Shown here: positions 24,646 to 33,867 of the stretch, one piece after another
Layout: each line of letters begins with the position of its first letter
How positions within the stretch are numbered: position 1 is the first letter of the stretch
NCBI GenBank assembly: GCA_041396965.1
Contig: JAWKXN010000001.1
Coordinates: 496,001 to 560,000, forward strand
Direction of reading: 5' to 3'
Source of the DNA: Rickettsiales bacterium
Lineage (GTDB): Bacteria; Pseudomonadota; Alphaproteobacteria; Rickettsiales; SXRF01
Length of the DNA stretch: 64,000 nucleotides
Translations under genes and position numbers: made by a program
Notes under the pieces: model-generated
Database searches by the model: none
Told to the model about the DNA's origin: nothing
What the model saw: only the letters and a program-made list of their open reading frames with translations

Positions 24646-26916
24646 TTACAAGACTATTTTCCTATCTTTCGTATAATTTGATAGATAGGAACGGATATTT
24701 TTTTTGTTACTTCTTTCGATATATGATACATAGTCAGACACTTCTTTTACCGACAGGCTGGTTATCATTGCCTTTAACATTCCTATATTTCTTTCAGGAG
24801 CTGATATGCTTCTTATTCCGCAGGCTATTAATACCAGCGCCTCTATAGGTTTTTGTGCCATCTCACCGCAAAATATCACCTCTTTTTTGTGCTCATCAGC
24901 CTTTTCTACTATCTGTTTTATAACCCGTAAATTGGTAGGTGAAAGATTGTCGTAATAATTTGTCATATGCGTAGAATTACGATCACAGGCAAACATAAAC
25001 TGAAACAGATCGTTGCTGCCTATAGATATAAAATCAGCTTTTTCCATCAACTCATCAAGTTGCCATAGAAGAGAAGGTATCTCTATCATAACACCGGTTT
25101 TAATTGAGCGTGGAAGTTTTTTTCCAGTTATCTCAAAATTATTTATTTCATTTTTCAGTATATTTTTTATTTGTTCAAACTCACTTATTTGCGCGATAAA
25201 CGGCAGCATTATGTGAAGATTTTTTTCAGAAGCGGCACTTAGCATCGCCCTAAATTGTGTTCTGAATATACCAGGTCTATCTAGACCTATTCTTGTCGCG
25301 CGCCACCCCATTGCGGGATTTTCCTCTTTTTCTGAGTGTAGATACGGTGTGCTCTTATCACCACCAATATCAAAGCTACGCAATATAACCCGTTTATCAC
25401 CGACATTTTTATATATGCTTGAATAAATATTCACTTGTGTTTGCTCATCAGGAAAACTGCTTGATGTTATGTATGGTAGTTCAGTTCTGTATAATCCTAT
25501 TCCATCAACTCCCTCATGATTTATTATTTCCTGATTTATCATTAGTCCACTGTTGATATTAAGGGATATCCTAACACCATCTTTACTTATCGCCTCAACA
25601 TTTCGTAATGATTCATATTCTGATTCTTTTTTAGATAAGATAGCGATATTTTTATCCATTATCGCTTCTATATCCTCGCTCGGTCGTACGTATATATCAG
25701 CTCTGTCAGCATCTACTATTAGCATGTCGCCATTTCTAATAAGGGAAGTCGCTTTTTGCGCTTTTATTATAACCGGGATACTCATGAAGCGAGCTATAGT
25801 GGTAGCATGTGAGTTTGAGGCCTCTTTTTCTATTACAATACCTTTAAGTCTGGAGTGGTCATAGCTAAGTAGTTCCGCGGCGCTTATGTCTCTAGCTACC
25901 AAAATAAAGGACTCAGGGAGGTCTTTGTTAATAGGGCTGAATGATTTACATAGTAAATTTCGTAGAAGGTTATCCGATAACTCATCCAGAGCATAAATAC
26001 GCTCGTTGATATGAGGGTCAAAGGATTTCTTGATAATTACCTGTAGCTCGTTCTGAGTTTTTCTAATAGCCGCTTCTGCGGTGAGTCCTGATTTTATAGC
26101 GTTATTTATTCTATCTAGCCAGTCATGGTTTCTAGTAAATAGCATATATGACTCTATAAGCTCATTATGTTTATTATTATTAACAACCAATTTTTTTAAG
26201 TAGTTCTTGAAAGAAGCTTTTAAGTCCTCCATCGCTTCATAAAAACGTTTCTTTTCAGATATTATGTCAGCGGCTATGTGCTGCTTTATATCTATTTGTG
26301 TTTGATGTAAAACAGCGCTTCCCTTTACAACTCCACCACATAATGATATGCCACTTATTTGTTGCGATGAAAGACCTCCAGTAGCGTTATTTATCTCATA
26401 TATATTTATTAAATTGCCAGATATGGCTAGTTCGGAAAGAACCATAGAAACAGTTTGTAACAACTCTATCTGTTCATTGTTATACTCTTTTTTTTCTATA
26501 CGTTGTAGGGTAACAACACCAATAACCTTGCTATCTCTAAATATAGGGACAGCCATAAAGGCGTTGTATATTTCCTCTCCTGTTTCTGGAAAATACTCAT
26601 ATTTCGGGTGAGAGGTTATATCCGAAATATTTACCGGTTCAGCGTTCGCTGCGACCATCCCGATTATACCTTGATCCATATTTAACTTTGTAGAATGTAC
26701 GGACTTTTTATTAAGACCTTTACTGGCGAATAGCTCCATTATGTCACCAGCCCTAAGTAGGTAAACCGAGCATACTTGTGACGCGAAACCTTCAGCTATG
26801 ATTTCAACTGTTCGGTCAAGACGCTTCTGTGCGCTATCATTAAGTGATATAACATCACGAATCTGACGTAATATTGATAGAGGTGCCAGTGGCAACTTGG
26901 CTATTTTACCACTCAT
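24646..26916 (-). CDS. ptsP: Phosphoenolpyruvate-protein phosphotransferase PtsP (EI-Ntr)
   Basis: About 757 residues from the ATG at 26914-26916, chosen because GGGAGGA stands just before it; an in-frame start further out (26964) lacks such a site. An N-terminal GAF domain (about 20-160) leads to the EI domains. The phospho-His is His370 in SNSHATTIARF, and GIGLYRTELPY, RSFDIGGDKSTPYL and IGSNDLFQF belong to the PEP-binding barrel. It starts the nitrogen-type phosphorelay to NPr (PtsO) and PtsN, which governs storage polymer and stress responses in alphaproteobacteria; those partners are not in the window. Confidence 0.95.
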   Translation of the reverse strand: MSGKIAKLPLAPLSILRQIRDVISLNDSAQKRLDRTVEIIAEGFASQVCSVYLLRAGDIMELFASKGLNKKSVHSTKLNMDQGIIGMVAANAEPVNISDITSHPKYEYFPETGEEIYNAFMAVPIFRDSKVIGVVTLQRIEKKEYNNEQIELLQTVSMVLSELAISGNLINIYEINNATGGLSSQQISGISLCGGVVKGSAVLHQTQIDIKQHIAADIISEKKRFYEAMEDLKASFKNYLKKLVVNNNKHNELIESYMLFTRNHDWLDRINNAIKSGLTAEAAIRKTQNELQVIIKKSFDPHINERIYALDELSDNLLRNLLCKSFSPINKDLPESFILVARDISAAELLSYDHSRLKGIVIEKEASNSHATTIARFMSIPVIIKAQKATSLIRNGDMLIVDADRADIYVRPSEDIEAIMDKNIAILSKKESEYESLRNVEAISKDGVRISLNINSGLMINQEIINHEGVDGIGLYRTELPYITSSSFPDEQTQVNIYSSIYKNVGDKRVILRSFDIGGDKSTPYLHSEKEENPAMGWRATRIGLDRPGIFRTQFRAMLSAASEKNLHIMLPFIAQISEFEQIKNILKNEINNFEITGKKLPRSIKTGVMIEIPSLLWQLDELMEKADFISIGSNDLFQFMFACDRNSTHMTNYYDNLSPTNLRVIKQIVEKADEHKKEVIFCGEMAQKPIEALVLIACGIRSISAPERNIGMLKAMITSLSVKEVSDYVSYIERSNKKNIRSYLSNYTKDRKIVL

Positions 26917-27033
26917 AAAATCCTCCCGCCTTAGTGCAAAAAGACAGTCTAACTTAAAACACAATTCAATGAAAGATTATTTGTTGCTGCAATGCCGCAA
27001 TTGCATATTGCAGCGCAATAAAAATATTGTTAA

Positions 27034-28107
27034 TTACATAATATTATTTGTAGAAAGATGGCTCTCCGCCTGTGCTATCAGCTCGTCTATTACCTCTTGC
27101 ATTGGCTGAATATTTTTTACCATGCCAACACTTTGCCCTGCCATTACTGAGCCATTTTCTATGTCACCATCAATAACAGCTTTTCTAAGCGCGCCAGCCC
27201 AGAAATGTTCAATTTTAAGCTGCGCTTCTTTTTTATCAAGCTCACCATCTCTGAACTGTTTTATTACCTCATGCTGGCAGCGGATAAAATCATCGGTTGC
27301 CTTGTTAGCTAGCGCACGCACTGGTATCACCGGAAAATCAGGATCTATCTGTACTGATGAGGTAGCGTCACGTGCCTGTGCCCTGATAAACATCTCCTTG
27401 AATTTAGTATGAGCGATGGATTCAGCGGCACAGACAAACCTAGTTCCAAGCTGGACACCGCTTGCTCCCATTTCCAGATAACCGGTTATCATCTCGCCAC
27501 GTCCAATGCCACCGGCGACAAAAACCGGAACATCTGTAATCGCTGGAAGTATTTCTTGTGCGAGTACTGAGGTTGAGACAGGGCCAATATGTCCGCCAGC
27601 CTCTGAACCTTCAATCACCAAAGCGTCAACCCCGCTACGCATAAGTTTACGTCCGATAATAGCTGATGGCGCGAAGCCGATAACTTTGCCACCATATTCT
27701 TTTATTGTCTTGATTGTTTCCCCGCTTGGAATACCACCCGCTAGCACCACATGCGATACTTGTTGCCTTTTACAAACCTCTACTAATTGTGCCAACTGCG
27801 GATGCATTACTATAAGATTCACGCCAAATGGCTTGTTTGTAAGTTTTTTTGTCTCAATAATCTCTGTTTCCAGTAGCTCCGGTGGCATAGAGCCACAAGC
27901 GATAACCCCGAATGCGCCAGAGTTAGACAAAGCAGATACTAAGTTGCGTTCTGAAACCCAAGACATAGCCCCACCCATAATAGCGTAATGCGTGCCAAGA
28001 AACTCGGTGCCACGTTTCCATAGATTGTTGAGTTGTGAGTGTTGAGCGCTGAGTTGTGATTTAGGAGTAGACGAATTCATAAGTTTACCTTCTAGTTCTG
28101 CACTCAT
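27034..28107 (-). CDS. Nitronate monooxygenase / 2-nitropropane dioxygenase family flavoprotein
   Basis: 357 residues with the NPD TIM barrel: GTHYAIMGGAMSWVSERNLVSALSNSGAFGV at the start, VIEGSEAGGHIGP in the middle (FMN phosphate and catalytic His region) and VFVAGGIGRGEMI. Family members oxidise nitronates or reduce related substrates with FMN; many are annotated enoyl reductase-like. The start codon overlaps the lysC stop as TAATG, so it is coupled to lysC. The first 28 residues come from a low-complexity CAACTC/CACTCA stretch (28019-28055) and look like a recent extension; an internal ATG at 28080 is possible. Physiological substrate unknown. Confidence 0.88.
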   Translation of the reverse strand: MSAELEGKLMNSSTPKSQLSAQHSQLNNLWKRGTEFLGTHYAIMGGAMSWVSERNLVSALSNSGAFGVIACGSMPPELLETEIIETKKLTNKPFGVNLIVMHPQLAQLVEVCKRQQVSHVVLAGGIPSGETIKTIKEYGGKVIGFAPSAIIGRKLMRSGVDALVIEGSEAGGHIGPVSTSVLAQEILPAITDVPVFVAGGIGRGEMITGYLEMGASGVQLGTRFVCAAESIAHTKFKEMFIRAQARDATSSVQIDPDFPVIPVRALANKATDDFIRCQHEVIKQFRDGELDKKEAQLKIEHFWAGALRKAVIDGDIENGSVMAGQSVGMVKNIQPMQEVIDELIAQAESHLSTNNIM

Positions 28108-29336
28108 TATTCCTTCTCCAACTCAAAAGCGGAGTGGAGAGCGCGTACGGCAAGCTCGGTATACTCATCAGCTATCAACACACTGATTTTTATTTCCGAT
28201 GTTGAGATGACCGAGATATTGATATTTTTCTCCGCTAAAGCCTCAAACATGGTGCGAGCGATACCAGTATGGCTACGCATACCAACACCCACCGCTGATA
28301 CCTTTGCTACATTACTATCAGTATGTAGAGACTTAAATTTGAGCTTTTCATGCAGGTTTTTTACTACATTGGTCGCTTTCTCAAGATCAGCTTTGGGAAC
28401 GGTAAAAGTTATATCAGTCGCTCTGCCACCTTCGGTTACGTTTTGTACGATCATGTCAACATTTATTTCCTCTTTCGCCAACGAGCCAAATAATGTCGCT
28501 GACATACCTGGTATGTTCGCTACATCGGTAAGGGAAATCCTCGCGTCATCACGTGAGTAAGCGATCCCTGTTATGCGTTTTTGTTCCAAAATATCCTCCT
28601 CTTTAACCAGTAATGTTCCTTCCTTATCGCTGAAGCTGCTAAGTACCTGTACGGTGACCTCATGATTCATCGCCATTTCAACCGAACGAGATTGTAAAAC
28701 TTTCGCACCAAGTGAGGCTAGCTCCAGCATCTCCTCATAAGTGATTTTTTTAAGTTTGCGAGCGGAGGGTACTATTCTTGGATCGGTGGTATAAACACCT
28801 TCCACGTCAGTATATATATCACAACGATCAGCTTTAAGGGCGGCGGCAAGGGCTACTGCTGATGTATCAGAGCCGCCACGTCCGAGCGTTGAGATTCTCC
28901 CATGCTCATTTATTCCTTGAAAACCAGCGATAACGATTACTTTGCCTTCGGCTATTTTGTCCAGCATCACCTTAGCGTCAATATCTTTGATTCTGGCTTT
29001 ACCATGAGTAGTGTCGGTTCTAAGAGGAATTTGCCAGCCAGTGTAAGAGCGGGCGGGAATTCCCATTTCATTTAGGCACAACGCCAGTAGACCACTTGTT
29101 ACTTGCTCACCGGATGATACTATATGATCATGCTCCTCCCATGCCTGCGTCGTGTTAAGCTCAGAAATCTCTTTGACATATCCCACTAGTTGGTTGGTAA
29201 CACCAGACATTGCGGACACCACAACTGCTACTTGATTGCCTAGATCCAGTTCTTTCTTTACTTTGGTTGCCGCATTACGGATGCGCTGTATATCACCAAC
29301 TGAAGTTCCACCAAATTTTTGTACTATAAGTGCCAT
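28107..29336 (-). CDS. lysC: Aspartate kinase
   Basis: 409 residues. The amino-acid kinase domain has VQKFGGTSVG at the N-terminus, STLGRGGSDTSAVALAAAL and YTDVEGVYTTDPR, and two C-terminal ACT domains follow (ISLTDVANIPGMSATLF; VSAVGVGMRSHTGIA). It phosphorylates aspartate for Lys, Thr, Met and diaminopimelate synthesis, with feedback through the ACT domains. It precedes the nitronate monooxygenase gene and is part of an alphaproteobacterial neighbourhood with ubiG and ptsP. Confidence 0.97.
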   Translation of the reverse strand: MALIVQKFGGTSVGDIQRIRNAATKVKKELDLGNQVAVVVSAMSGVTNQLVGYVKEISELNTTQAWEEHDHIVSSGEQVTSGLLALCLNEMGIPARSYTGWQIPLRTDTTHGKARIKDIDAKVMLDKIAEGKVIVIAGFQGINEHGRISTLGRGGSDTSAVALAAALKADRCDIYTDVEGVYTTDPRIVPSARKLKKITYEEMLELASLGAKVLQSRSVEMAMNHEVTVQVLSSFSDKEGTLLVKEEDILEQKRITGIAYSRDDARISLTDVANIPGMSATLFGSLAKEEINVDMIVQNVTEGGRATDITFTVPKADLEKATNVVKNLHEKLKFKSLHTDSNVAKVSAVGVGMRSHTGIARTMFEALAEKNINISVISTSEIKISVLIADEYTELAVRALHSAFELEKE

Positions 29337-29381
29337 AACCGACTTTATAAACTCATTACGAAATCATGAAAGAGCTAACAG

Positions 29382-29870
29382 TTAATATAATTTTTTCAAC
29401 ATTACAAGAGCGTCGGTATAGGTGCCATCAATTTGTCGGTAATAAAGCTTACGGCGATCTATTTGTACGAATCCGTTATCTTTATATAATTTTATAGCGA
29501 CCTCATTACCAACCTCAACTTCAAGTAATAACCTTTTGGCTCCTTCTTGCTTACAGTTATCAACGGCCTTTCGCAGCAAAATTTTTGCTATACCTTGTCC
29601 TTGATAATCAGGAATAGTACCGATAGTAAGTATTTCCGCCTGCTCAAACATTGTACGATAAACGATCATGGCTATTGCCGCGTCTGTCATATCTTTCTTT
29701 GTACTGTCGATGGCTATAAAAGCAAAAGTATTTTTTACCGAGAAAAAATCAGTAAAAGCCTCACGCTCCAAATATCTGGGGAAACATTTTTTATGAATGT
29801 TAGTAAGTATACTGGAATAGCTCTCGTCAATCTGACGTATAATACACTCTTCTTCCGGTATTTTTTTCAT
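29382..29870 (-). CDS. GNAT N-acetyltransferase, RimI-like
   Basis: 162 residues with the GNAT core: AEILTIGTIPDYQGQGIAKILLRKAV (Q/R-x-x-G-x-G/A acetyl-CoA loop as QGQGIA) and LEVEVGNEVAIKLYKDNGFVQIDRRKLYY, typical of RimI, which acetylates the N-terminus of ribosomal protein bS18. The gene begins directly at the stop of the TPR gene (TAG then ATG), so they are coupled. RimI is the best guess; other peptide acetyltransferases share the pattern. Confidence 0.85.
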   Translation of the reverse strand: MKKIPEEECIIRQIDESYSSILTNIHKKCFPRYLEREAFTDFFSVKNTFAFIAIDSTKKDMTDAAIAMIVYRTMFEQAEILTIGTIPDYQGQGIAKILLRKAVDNCKQEGAKRLLLEVEVGNEVAIKLYKDNGFVQIDRRKLYYRQIDGTYTDALVMLKKLY

Positions 29871-30311
29871 CTATTGATTTGCAGTTTGAGCTTGCTGTTG
29901 CTCGCTCCTTATTCTCGCCACCAGCTCTTTACCCTCTTTAAGGTCTGGTTTTATTGATAAGGTTTTTTTAATAGCGTCTATAGATTGTTTTTTCTTTCCA
30001 ATCTTCAGGTAGCTTTCCGCCAGATAGTACCACGCCATATAGTGATTTTTATTAATCAATGTGACAATCCTGAACCTTAATATAGCGTCAGCAAAATTTT
30101 CTTGTGCGTAATATTTTCTGCCAAGTTCATAATTAGATTTTGTGATATTGCCAAGTTTAGAAAAATTAGAGAAAAATATCTTAAGGCGGTTTTTTATTTT
30201 TTTTAATCCATGAATAAAATTACTATCCGATAATTCTTTTTTCATTGAGGTCTGAATATTTTCCAGATATTTGTTACTACTGGATCTTACTTTTTGTTCT
30301 TGATCAGACAT
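29871..30311 (-). CDS. TPR-repeat protein
   Basis: About 146 residues from the ATG at 30309-30311, preferred because AGGA lies 11 bases upstream; an in-frame ATG at 30353 has no such site. Residues about 60-135 form two tetratricopeptide repeats (YYAQENFADAILRFRIVTLI and AWYYLAESYLKIGKKKQSID, then KPDLKEGKELV). The N-terminal part is basic and helical, with no signal peptide. TPR proteins serve as adaptors. It lies upstream of the RimI-like gene on the same strand and divergent from ubiG. Function unknown. Confidence 0.78.
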   Translation of the reverse strand: MSDQEQKVRSSSNKYLENIQTSMKKELSDSNFIHGLKKIKNRLKIFFSNFSKLGNITKSNYELGRKYYAQENFADAILRFRIVTLINKNHYMAWYYLAESYLKIGKKKQSIDAIKKTLSIKPDLKEGKELVARIRSEQQQAQTANQ

Positions 30312-30392
30312 TATTTGCTCATCCTGAATTATACATTGTCGTAATCCACACACGCCATAATAATATATTTTAATTAATAAATCTATTCATAT

Positions 30393-31181
30393 ATGACAAA
30401 AGAAAAAAATATTAATAATATTGCCGGTAGTACAGTAGATACAGCGGAGGTTGATAACTTCTCTCGTATCGCCGATGAATGGTGGGATGTAAGCGGGAAA
30501 TTCGCACCACTACATAAAATAAATCCGGTAAGGATAGAATATATTAGGGATATTATACTGAAATATCGTGATAAAAATAAATCAATCAATGATGATTCTT
30601 TTAAGCCATTATCCGAGATTAGTCTTCTAGATATTGGTTGTGGTGGTGGGCTTATAGCTGAGCCAATGACAAGGCTTGGCGCTGCCGTGACAGCTATTGA
30701 CGCTTCAGCGAAAAACATATCGGTCGCTAGCGTGCATGCTCAAAAAATGGGTCTTGAGATAGATTACCGTAATCTCACGGCTGAGGAGCTGGTAGGCACA
30801 GATGAAAAATTTGATGTGATTCTAGCGCTGGAAATATTGGAGCATGTAGCGGATGTCCCGCTATTCATAAAATCATGTTCTGCTTTACTAAAAAAAGATG
30901 GTATTATCATCTGCTCAACTATTAATCGGACGGTAAAATCATACGCTTTGGCTATAGTCGCCGCTGAGTATATATTAAGGATGCTACCGGTTGGAACCCA
31001 TACATGGTCTAAGTTTATTCGTCCTAGCGAACTTTATGCCGATTTGGAAAAAAATCAACTTGCGGTAAGAGATATGGCTGGTATGGTCTTTAATCCACTT
31101 AGCGGTAATTGGCGGATTGATAGTAAGGATCTATCCGTGAATTATCTGATTACAGCGGTAAAACAGTATAGCAGTTTATAA
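30393..31181 (+). CDS. ubiG: Ubiquinone biosynthesis O-methyltransferase UbiG
   Basis: 262 residues. ADEWWDVSGKFAPLHKINPVR is the UbiG hallmark, followed by the SAM-binding LLDIGCGGGLIAEPM and EILEHVADVP, and late GMVFNPLSGNWRI. It does both O-methylations in ubiquinone synthesis at the inner membrane. The gene is divergent from the TPR gene and separated from the RodZ-like gene by repeat A2. Confidence 0.96.
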   Translation: MTKEKNINNIAGSTVDTAEVDNFSRIADEWWDVSGKFAPLHKINPVRIEYIRDIILKYRDKNKSINDDSFKPLSEISLLDIGCGGGLIAEPMTRLGAAVTAIDASAKNISVASVHAQKMGLEIDYRNLTAEELVGTDEKFDVILALEILEHVADVPLFIKSCSALLKKDGIIICSTINRTVKSYALAIVAAEYILRMLPVGTHTWSKFIRPSELYADLEKNQLAVRDMAGMVFNPLSGNWRIDSKDLSVNYLITAVKQYSSL

Positions 31182-31317
31182 TTTCTATAATTAGAAACTA
31201 CTGTAGTAACCACTACCGAAAGTGATGGTTTCTCGCTGCGACTTGTCTCGTCATAGCCCTTTAGAGCGAAGACGGAAGTGAGTGTTAAAATTATTTTCAA
31301 TGTATTATTGAAAATAA
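31182..31317. repeat. Composite palindromic element, copy A2
   Basis: Between ubiG and the RodZ-like gene lie a six-pair dyad TTTCTA/TAGAAA (31182-31197), a hairpin with a CGAAA loop and nine-base arms with one mismatch (31208-31230), and an AT-rich dyad with 11-base arms around GTATT (31291-31317). The gap before the last dyad is longer (about 60 bases) than in A1 and A3. Sequences of the stems differ from A1 and A3 but the order and the GAAA in the central loop agree. Confidence 0.5.
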
Positions 31318-31358
31318 AAAATATTATAATTACAAACTTGGATTATTAAACAGTTTCT

Positions 31359-31955
31359 ATGTCATCATCTTACCAAAGTGAAATTGGGCAGACATTGAAG
31401 AACGCTCGTGAGGATTTACGGGTTTCTCTGCGTGCGGCTTCAGAGGAGCTATATATACGCGCGCATTATCTTAAGGCTCTTGAGGAAGGCAATCTTGAGG
31501 AGTTACCGGGTGCCGCTTATGTTAAAGGTTATCTGCAAGCTTACGCGGTTTTTCTTCATCTTGATAAAGATGAGATATTAAGGCGCTTTGATTTGGTTGA
31601 GCGTAAAATGCCTAGTCGTAGCCTATTTTTTCCAAAAGTTTTCAGTGAGGAAAAAAGCCCATCTCTGCTTATCATTTGGGGAGGTTTTATATTGGTGGTG
31701 GTTTCATATATGACGTGGTATTTCATGTTTAGACCTAGTACGACAAATATATCAATTGTAGATACTCCACCCGCTATGGCTTATTACAGCGATGAGAGTA
31801 GGGCGGATTCGTTGCTTAATATGCCGTGCGCGCTTGAGCCGACTATATATCCACCTTGCTATTATAAAATTGAGGATGATTTGGTAAAATATTACCAATT
31901 TCTACCACAAAATAATATGAATGCTTCTGTCATGGAATTGTATGAACAAAATTAA
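31359..31955 (+). CDS. RodZ-like helix-turn-helix membrane protein
   Basis: 198 residues: an N-terminal HTH_25 domain (IGQTLKNAREDLRVSLRAASEELYIRAHYLKALEEGN, about 6-42; LPGAAYVKGYLQAYAVFL) and one membrane span at about 105-125 (LLIIWGGFILVVVSYMTWYF). The remaining 70 residues are outside and short; the DUF4115 domain of full RodZ is absent, so this is a shortened form. RodZ links MreB to the cell wall. It ends 15 bases before ispG, the usual alphaproteobacterial order. Confidence 0.82.
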   Translation: MSSSYQSEIGQTLKNAREDLRVSLRAASEELYIRAHYLKALEEGNLEELPGAAYVKGYLQAYAVFLHLDKDEILRRFDLVERKMPSRSLFFPKVFSEEKSPSLLIIWGGFILVVVSYMTWYFMFRPSTTNISIVDTPPAMAYYSDESRADSLLNMPCALEPTIYPPCYYKIEDDLVKYYQFLPQNNMNASVMELYEQN

Positions 31956-31970
31956 TTTCTGGAGTTTTGT

Positions 31971-33188
31971 GTGATAAGTAAGCGTAGATTCAGTAAGCAA
32001 GTTATGGTAGGTGGGGTCGCTGTTGGTGGTGACGCTCCAGTAGTGGTGCAATCCATGACCAATACCGATACAGCGGATATAGATAAGACAGTGACGCAGG
32101 TACGTGATTTAGCGATGGCGGGCTCTGAGATAGTACGTCTTACAGTAAATAATGAGGCAGCGGCGAAATCAATTCCAATAGTCAAAGAACAGCTAGATAA
32201 AGCAGGAATAAATGTACCGCTAGTTGGTGATTTTCACTATAACGGTCATACATTACTTAAAAATTTCCCCGATATGGCGAAATCTCTTGCTAAATACCGC
32301 ATTAATCCGGGTAATGTTGGCTTTGCCGATAAACAGGACGCGCAATTCTCGCAGATGGTAGAGGCGGCGGCTACATATAAAAAACCAATCCGTATCGGAG
32401 TGAATTGGGGAAGTCTTGACCAGCAAATGTTAGCTTTTGTCATGGATGAGAACGCGAAGAGCGAAAATCCAAAAGAAGCCGATGAGGTAGCAAGAGAGGC
32501 TCTAATTCGTTCAGCCATCACTAGTGCCAAGAGAGCGGAGGAAATCGGGCTTAATTCGGAAAATATAATACTTTCATGCAAAGTTAGTAGGGTGCAGGAT
32601 TTAATAGGATTATATAGAGATCTCGCCACTCGCTGTGATTATGCTCTGCATTTAGGGCTCACTGAGGCTGGTATGGGTAGTAAGGGAATAGTCGCCTCAA
32701 CCGCCGCTCTTGCCGTTTTGCTTCAGGAAGGCATTGGTGATACTATACGTATTTCCCTAACACCAGAGCCAAATGGTGATAGAGCGCGGGAAGTCCGTGT
32801 CGCGCAGGAAATATTACAGACTATGGGACTGCGGGCATTTACCCCACAAGTTACCGCTTGTCCGGGTTGTGGGCGCACTACCAGCACGGTGTTTCAGGAA
32901 TTAGCTGATAAGATACAAAATTATCTGCGCGCGCAAATGCCGCTATGGAAAGAAAAATATAAAGGCGTGGAAAATATGAATGTGGCGGTGATGGGCTGTA
33001 TCGTAAATGGACCGGGTGAGAGCAAACACGCTAATATTGGTATTAGCCTGCCCGGAACCGGTGAACAACCAGCCGCTCCTGTATTTGTGGATGGCAAGAA
33101 GATAAAAACCCTGCGTGGTAACAAAATAGCTGAGGAATTTCAGGATATTGTAGAAGAGTATGTGATAGGAAATTATTCGGCGTATTAG
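31971..33188 (+). CDS. ispG: 4-hydroxy-3-methylbut-2-en-1-yl diphosphate synthase IspG (GcpE)
   Basis: 405 residues from a GTG start with GGAG before it. VVVQSMTNTDTADIDKT at the N-terminus is the hallmark, and the 4Fe-4S Cys set is visible as ACPGCGRT plus VMGCIVNGPGE. It performs the penultimate step of the MEP isoprenoid pathway. In many alphaproteobacteria hisS follows; here a 3.8-kb island intervenes. A 19-bp AT-rich sequence at its end (33189-33207) recurs at 33795-33813. Confidence 0.96.
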   Translation: MISKRRFSKQVMVGGVAVGGDAPVVVQSMTNTDTADIDKTVTQVRDLAMAGSEIVRLTVNNEAAAKSIPIVKEQLDKAGINVPLVGDFHYNGHTLLKNFPDMAKSLAKYRINPGNVGFADKQDAQFSQMVEAAATYKKPIRIGVNWGSLDQQMLAFVMDENAKSENPKEADEVAREALIRSAITSAKRAEEIGLNSENIILSCKVSRVQDLIGLYRDLATRCDYALHLGLTEAGMGSKGIVASTAALAVLLQEGIGDTIRISLTPEPNGDRAREVRVAQEILQTMGLRAFTPQVTACPGCGRTTSTVFQELADKIQNYLRAQMPLWKEKYKGVENMNVAVMGCIVNGPGESKHANIGISLPGTGEQPAAPVFVDGKKIKTLRGNKIAEEFQDIVEEYVIGNYSAY

Positions 33189-33280
33189 TTGATTTTTATT
33201 AATTTATGTTTTATGGTTTTATATAACCGGTTATTCGTTGATTTTGTGATAACGCCTTGAATGAATATAAGGAGCGGTAG

Positions 33281-33808
33281 ATGGAGCATCAAGATAGAAT
33301 AAGGGAGGTAGAGAGGCTAATTACAGCAGTTTCTACGACTAACCCGTATGATGAAAAACCACCAAAAGTTACACACTCGTTAAAACGAATTGCAGGGATA
33401 GGTCATATAACAGGATCCTCTTCTGTGGGAAGTAATCATGTGGCTAGTATGCTAGTAGGTAGAATTAATCATGTTGCTAAAGATGGCATTGGTAATGGAG
33501 AGGTAGAAATAAGAGTCTCAGATAATGGTAGAGGTTCTACCGTGAGAGCCAGACTTCCTTTTAATGATAATGCCATACAGCAATTAAAGGGGCAAGTAAC
33601 AGAAATGCTTGTGACAGAGACGGCGGCTATTGTTAAGCAACATTCTGCTGGACTTGGTTTAGAAGAGGGAGATTTTATTGCTAAGGTTGTAGAACAACTT
33701 GAAAAGAAAAAAGAATTAGAATCTGAAAAGCCAGCAAATAATGTAATTGATATTACAAGCGCAAAAGGCAAAAGGGAAAAGGAAAACAAATTAATTGATT
33801 TTTGTTAA
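33281..33808 (+). CDS. Hypothetical protein, 175 aa, paralog of the next gene
   Basis: I do not recognise it. AAGGAG precedes the ATG closely, so translation is likely. Residues about 75-155 contain VEIRVSDNG, a strand-rich stretch and a long helix (NAIQQLKGQVTEMLVTETA) ending in GLEEGDFIAKVVEQLEKK. These align with LVIEVKDHP, NVSQLEKQAKEMHVQDI and GMDRQELLDEVVGRIAGN of the 195-aa protein encoded next, so the two are tandem paralogs. No signal peptide or membrane span. The C-terminal 25 residues are Lys/Glu-rich. It lies in the accessory island between ispG and hisS. Confidence 0.75.
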   Translation: MEHQDRIREVERLITAVSTTNPYDEKPPKVTHSLKRIAGIGHITGSSSVGSNHVASMLVGRINHVAKDGIGNGEVEIRVSDNGRGSTVRARLPFNDNAIQQLKGQVTEMLVTETAAIVKQHSAGLGLEEGDFIAKVVEQLEKKKELESEKPANNVIDITSAKGKREKENKLIDFC

Positions 33809-33867
33809 TTTATACTGTTAAATGCTGAGAATTACATATGACTAAATTCATTACAGGGAGGTAACTT

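Noticed and set aside
26981..27020. Imperfect hairpin with TTGCTGCAAT arms between ptsP and the nitronate monooxygenase gene as a terminator
   Set aside because: The arms need bulges and no T-run follows on the minus strand, where the genes lie, so termination is not supported.
27506..27988. Open frame of 160 codons on the plus strand opposite the nitronate monooxygenase
   Set aside because: It mirrors a conserved enzyme gene and its product is Pro/Ser/Thr-rich without known motifs; a shadow.
29547..29957. Plus-strand frame of 136 codons across the RimI-like and TPR genes
   Set aside because: It overlaps two recognisable genes on the other strand and has no ribosome site or motif.
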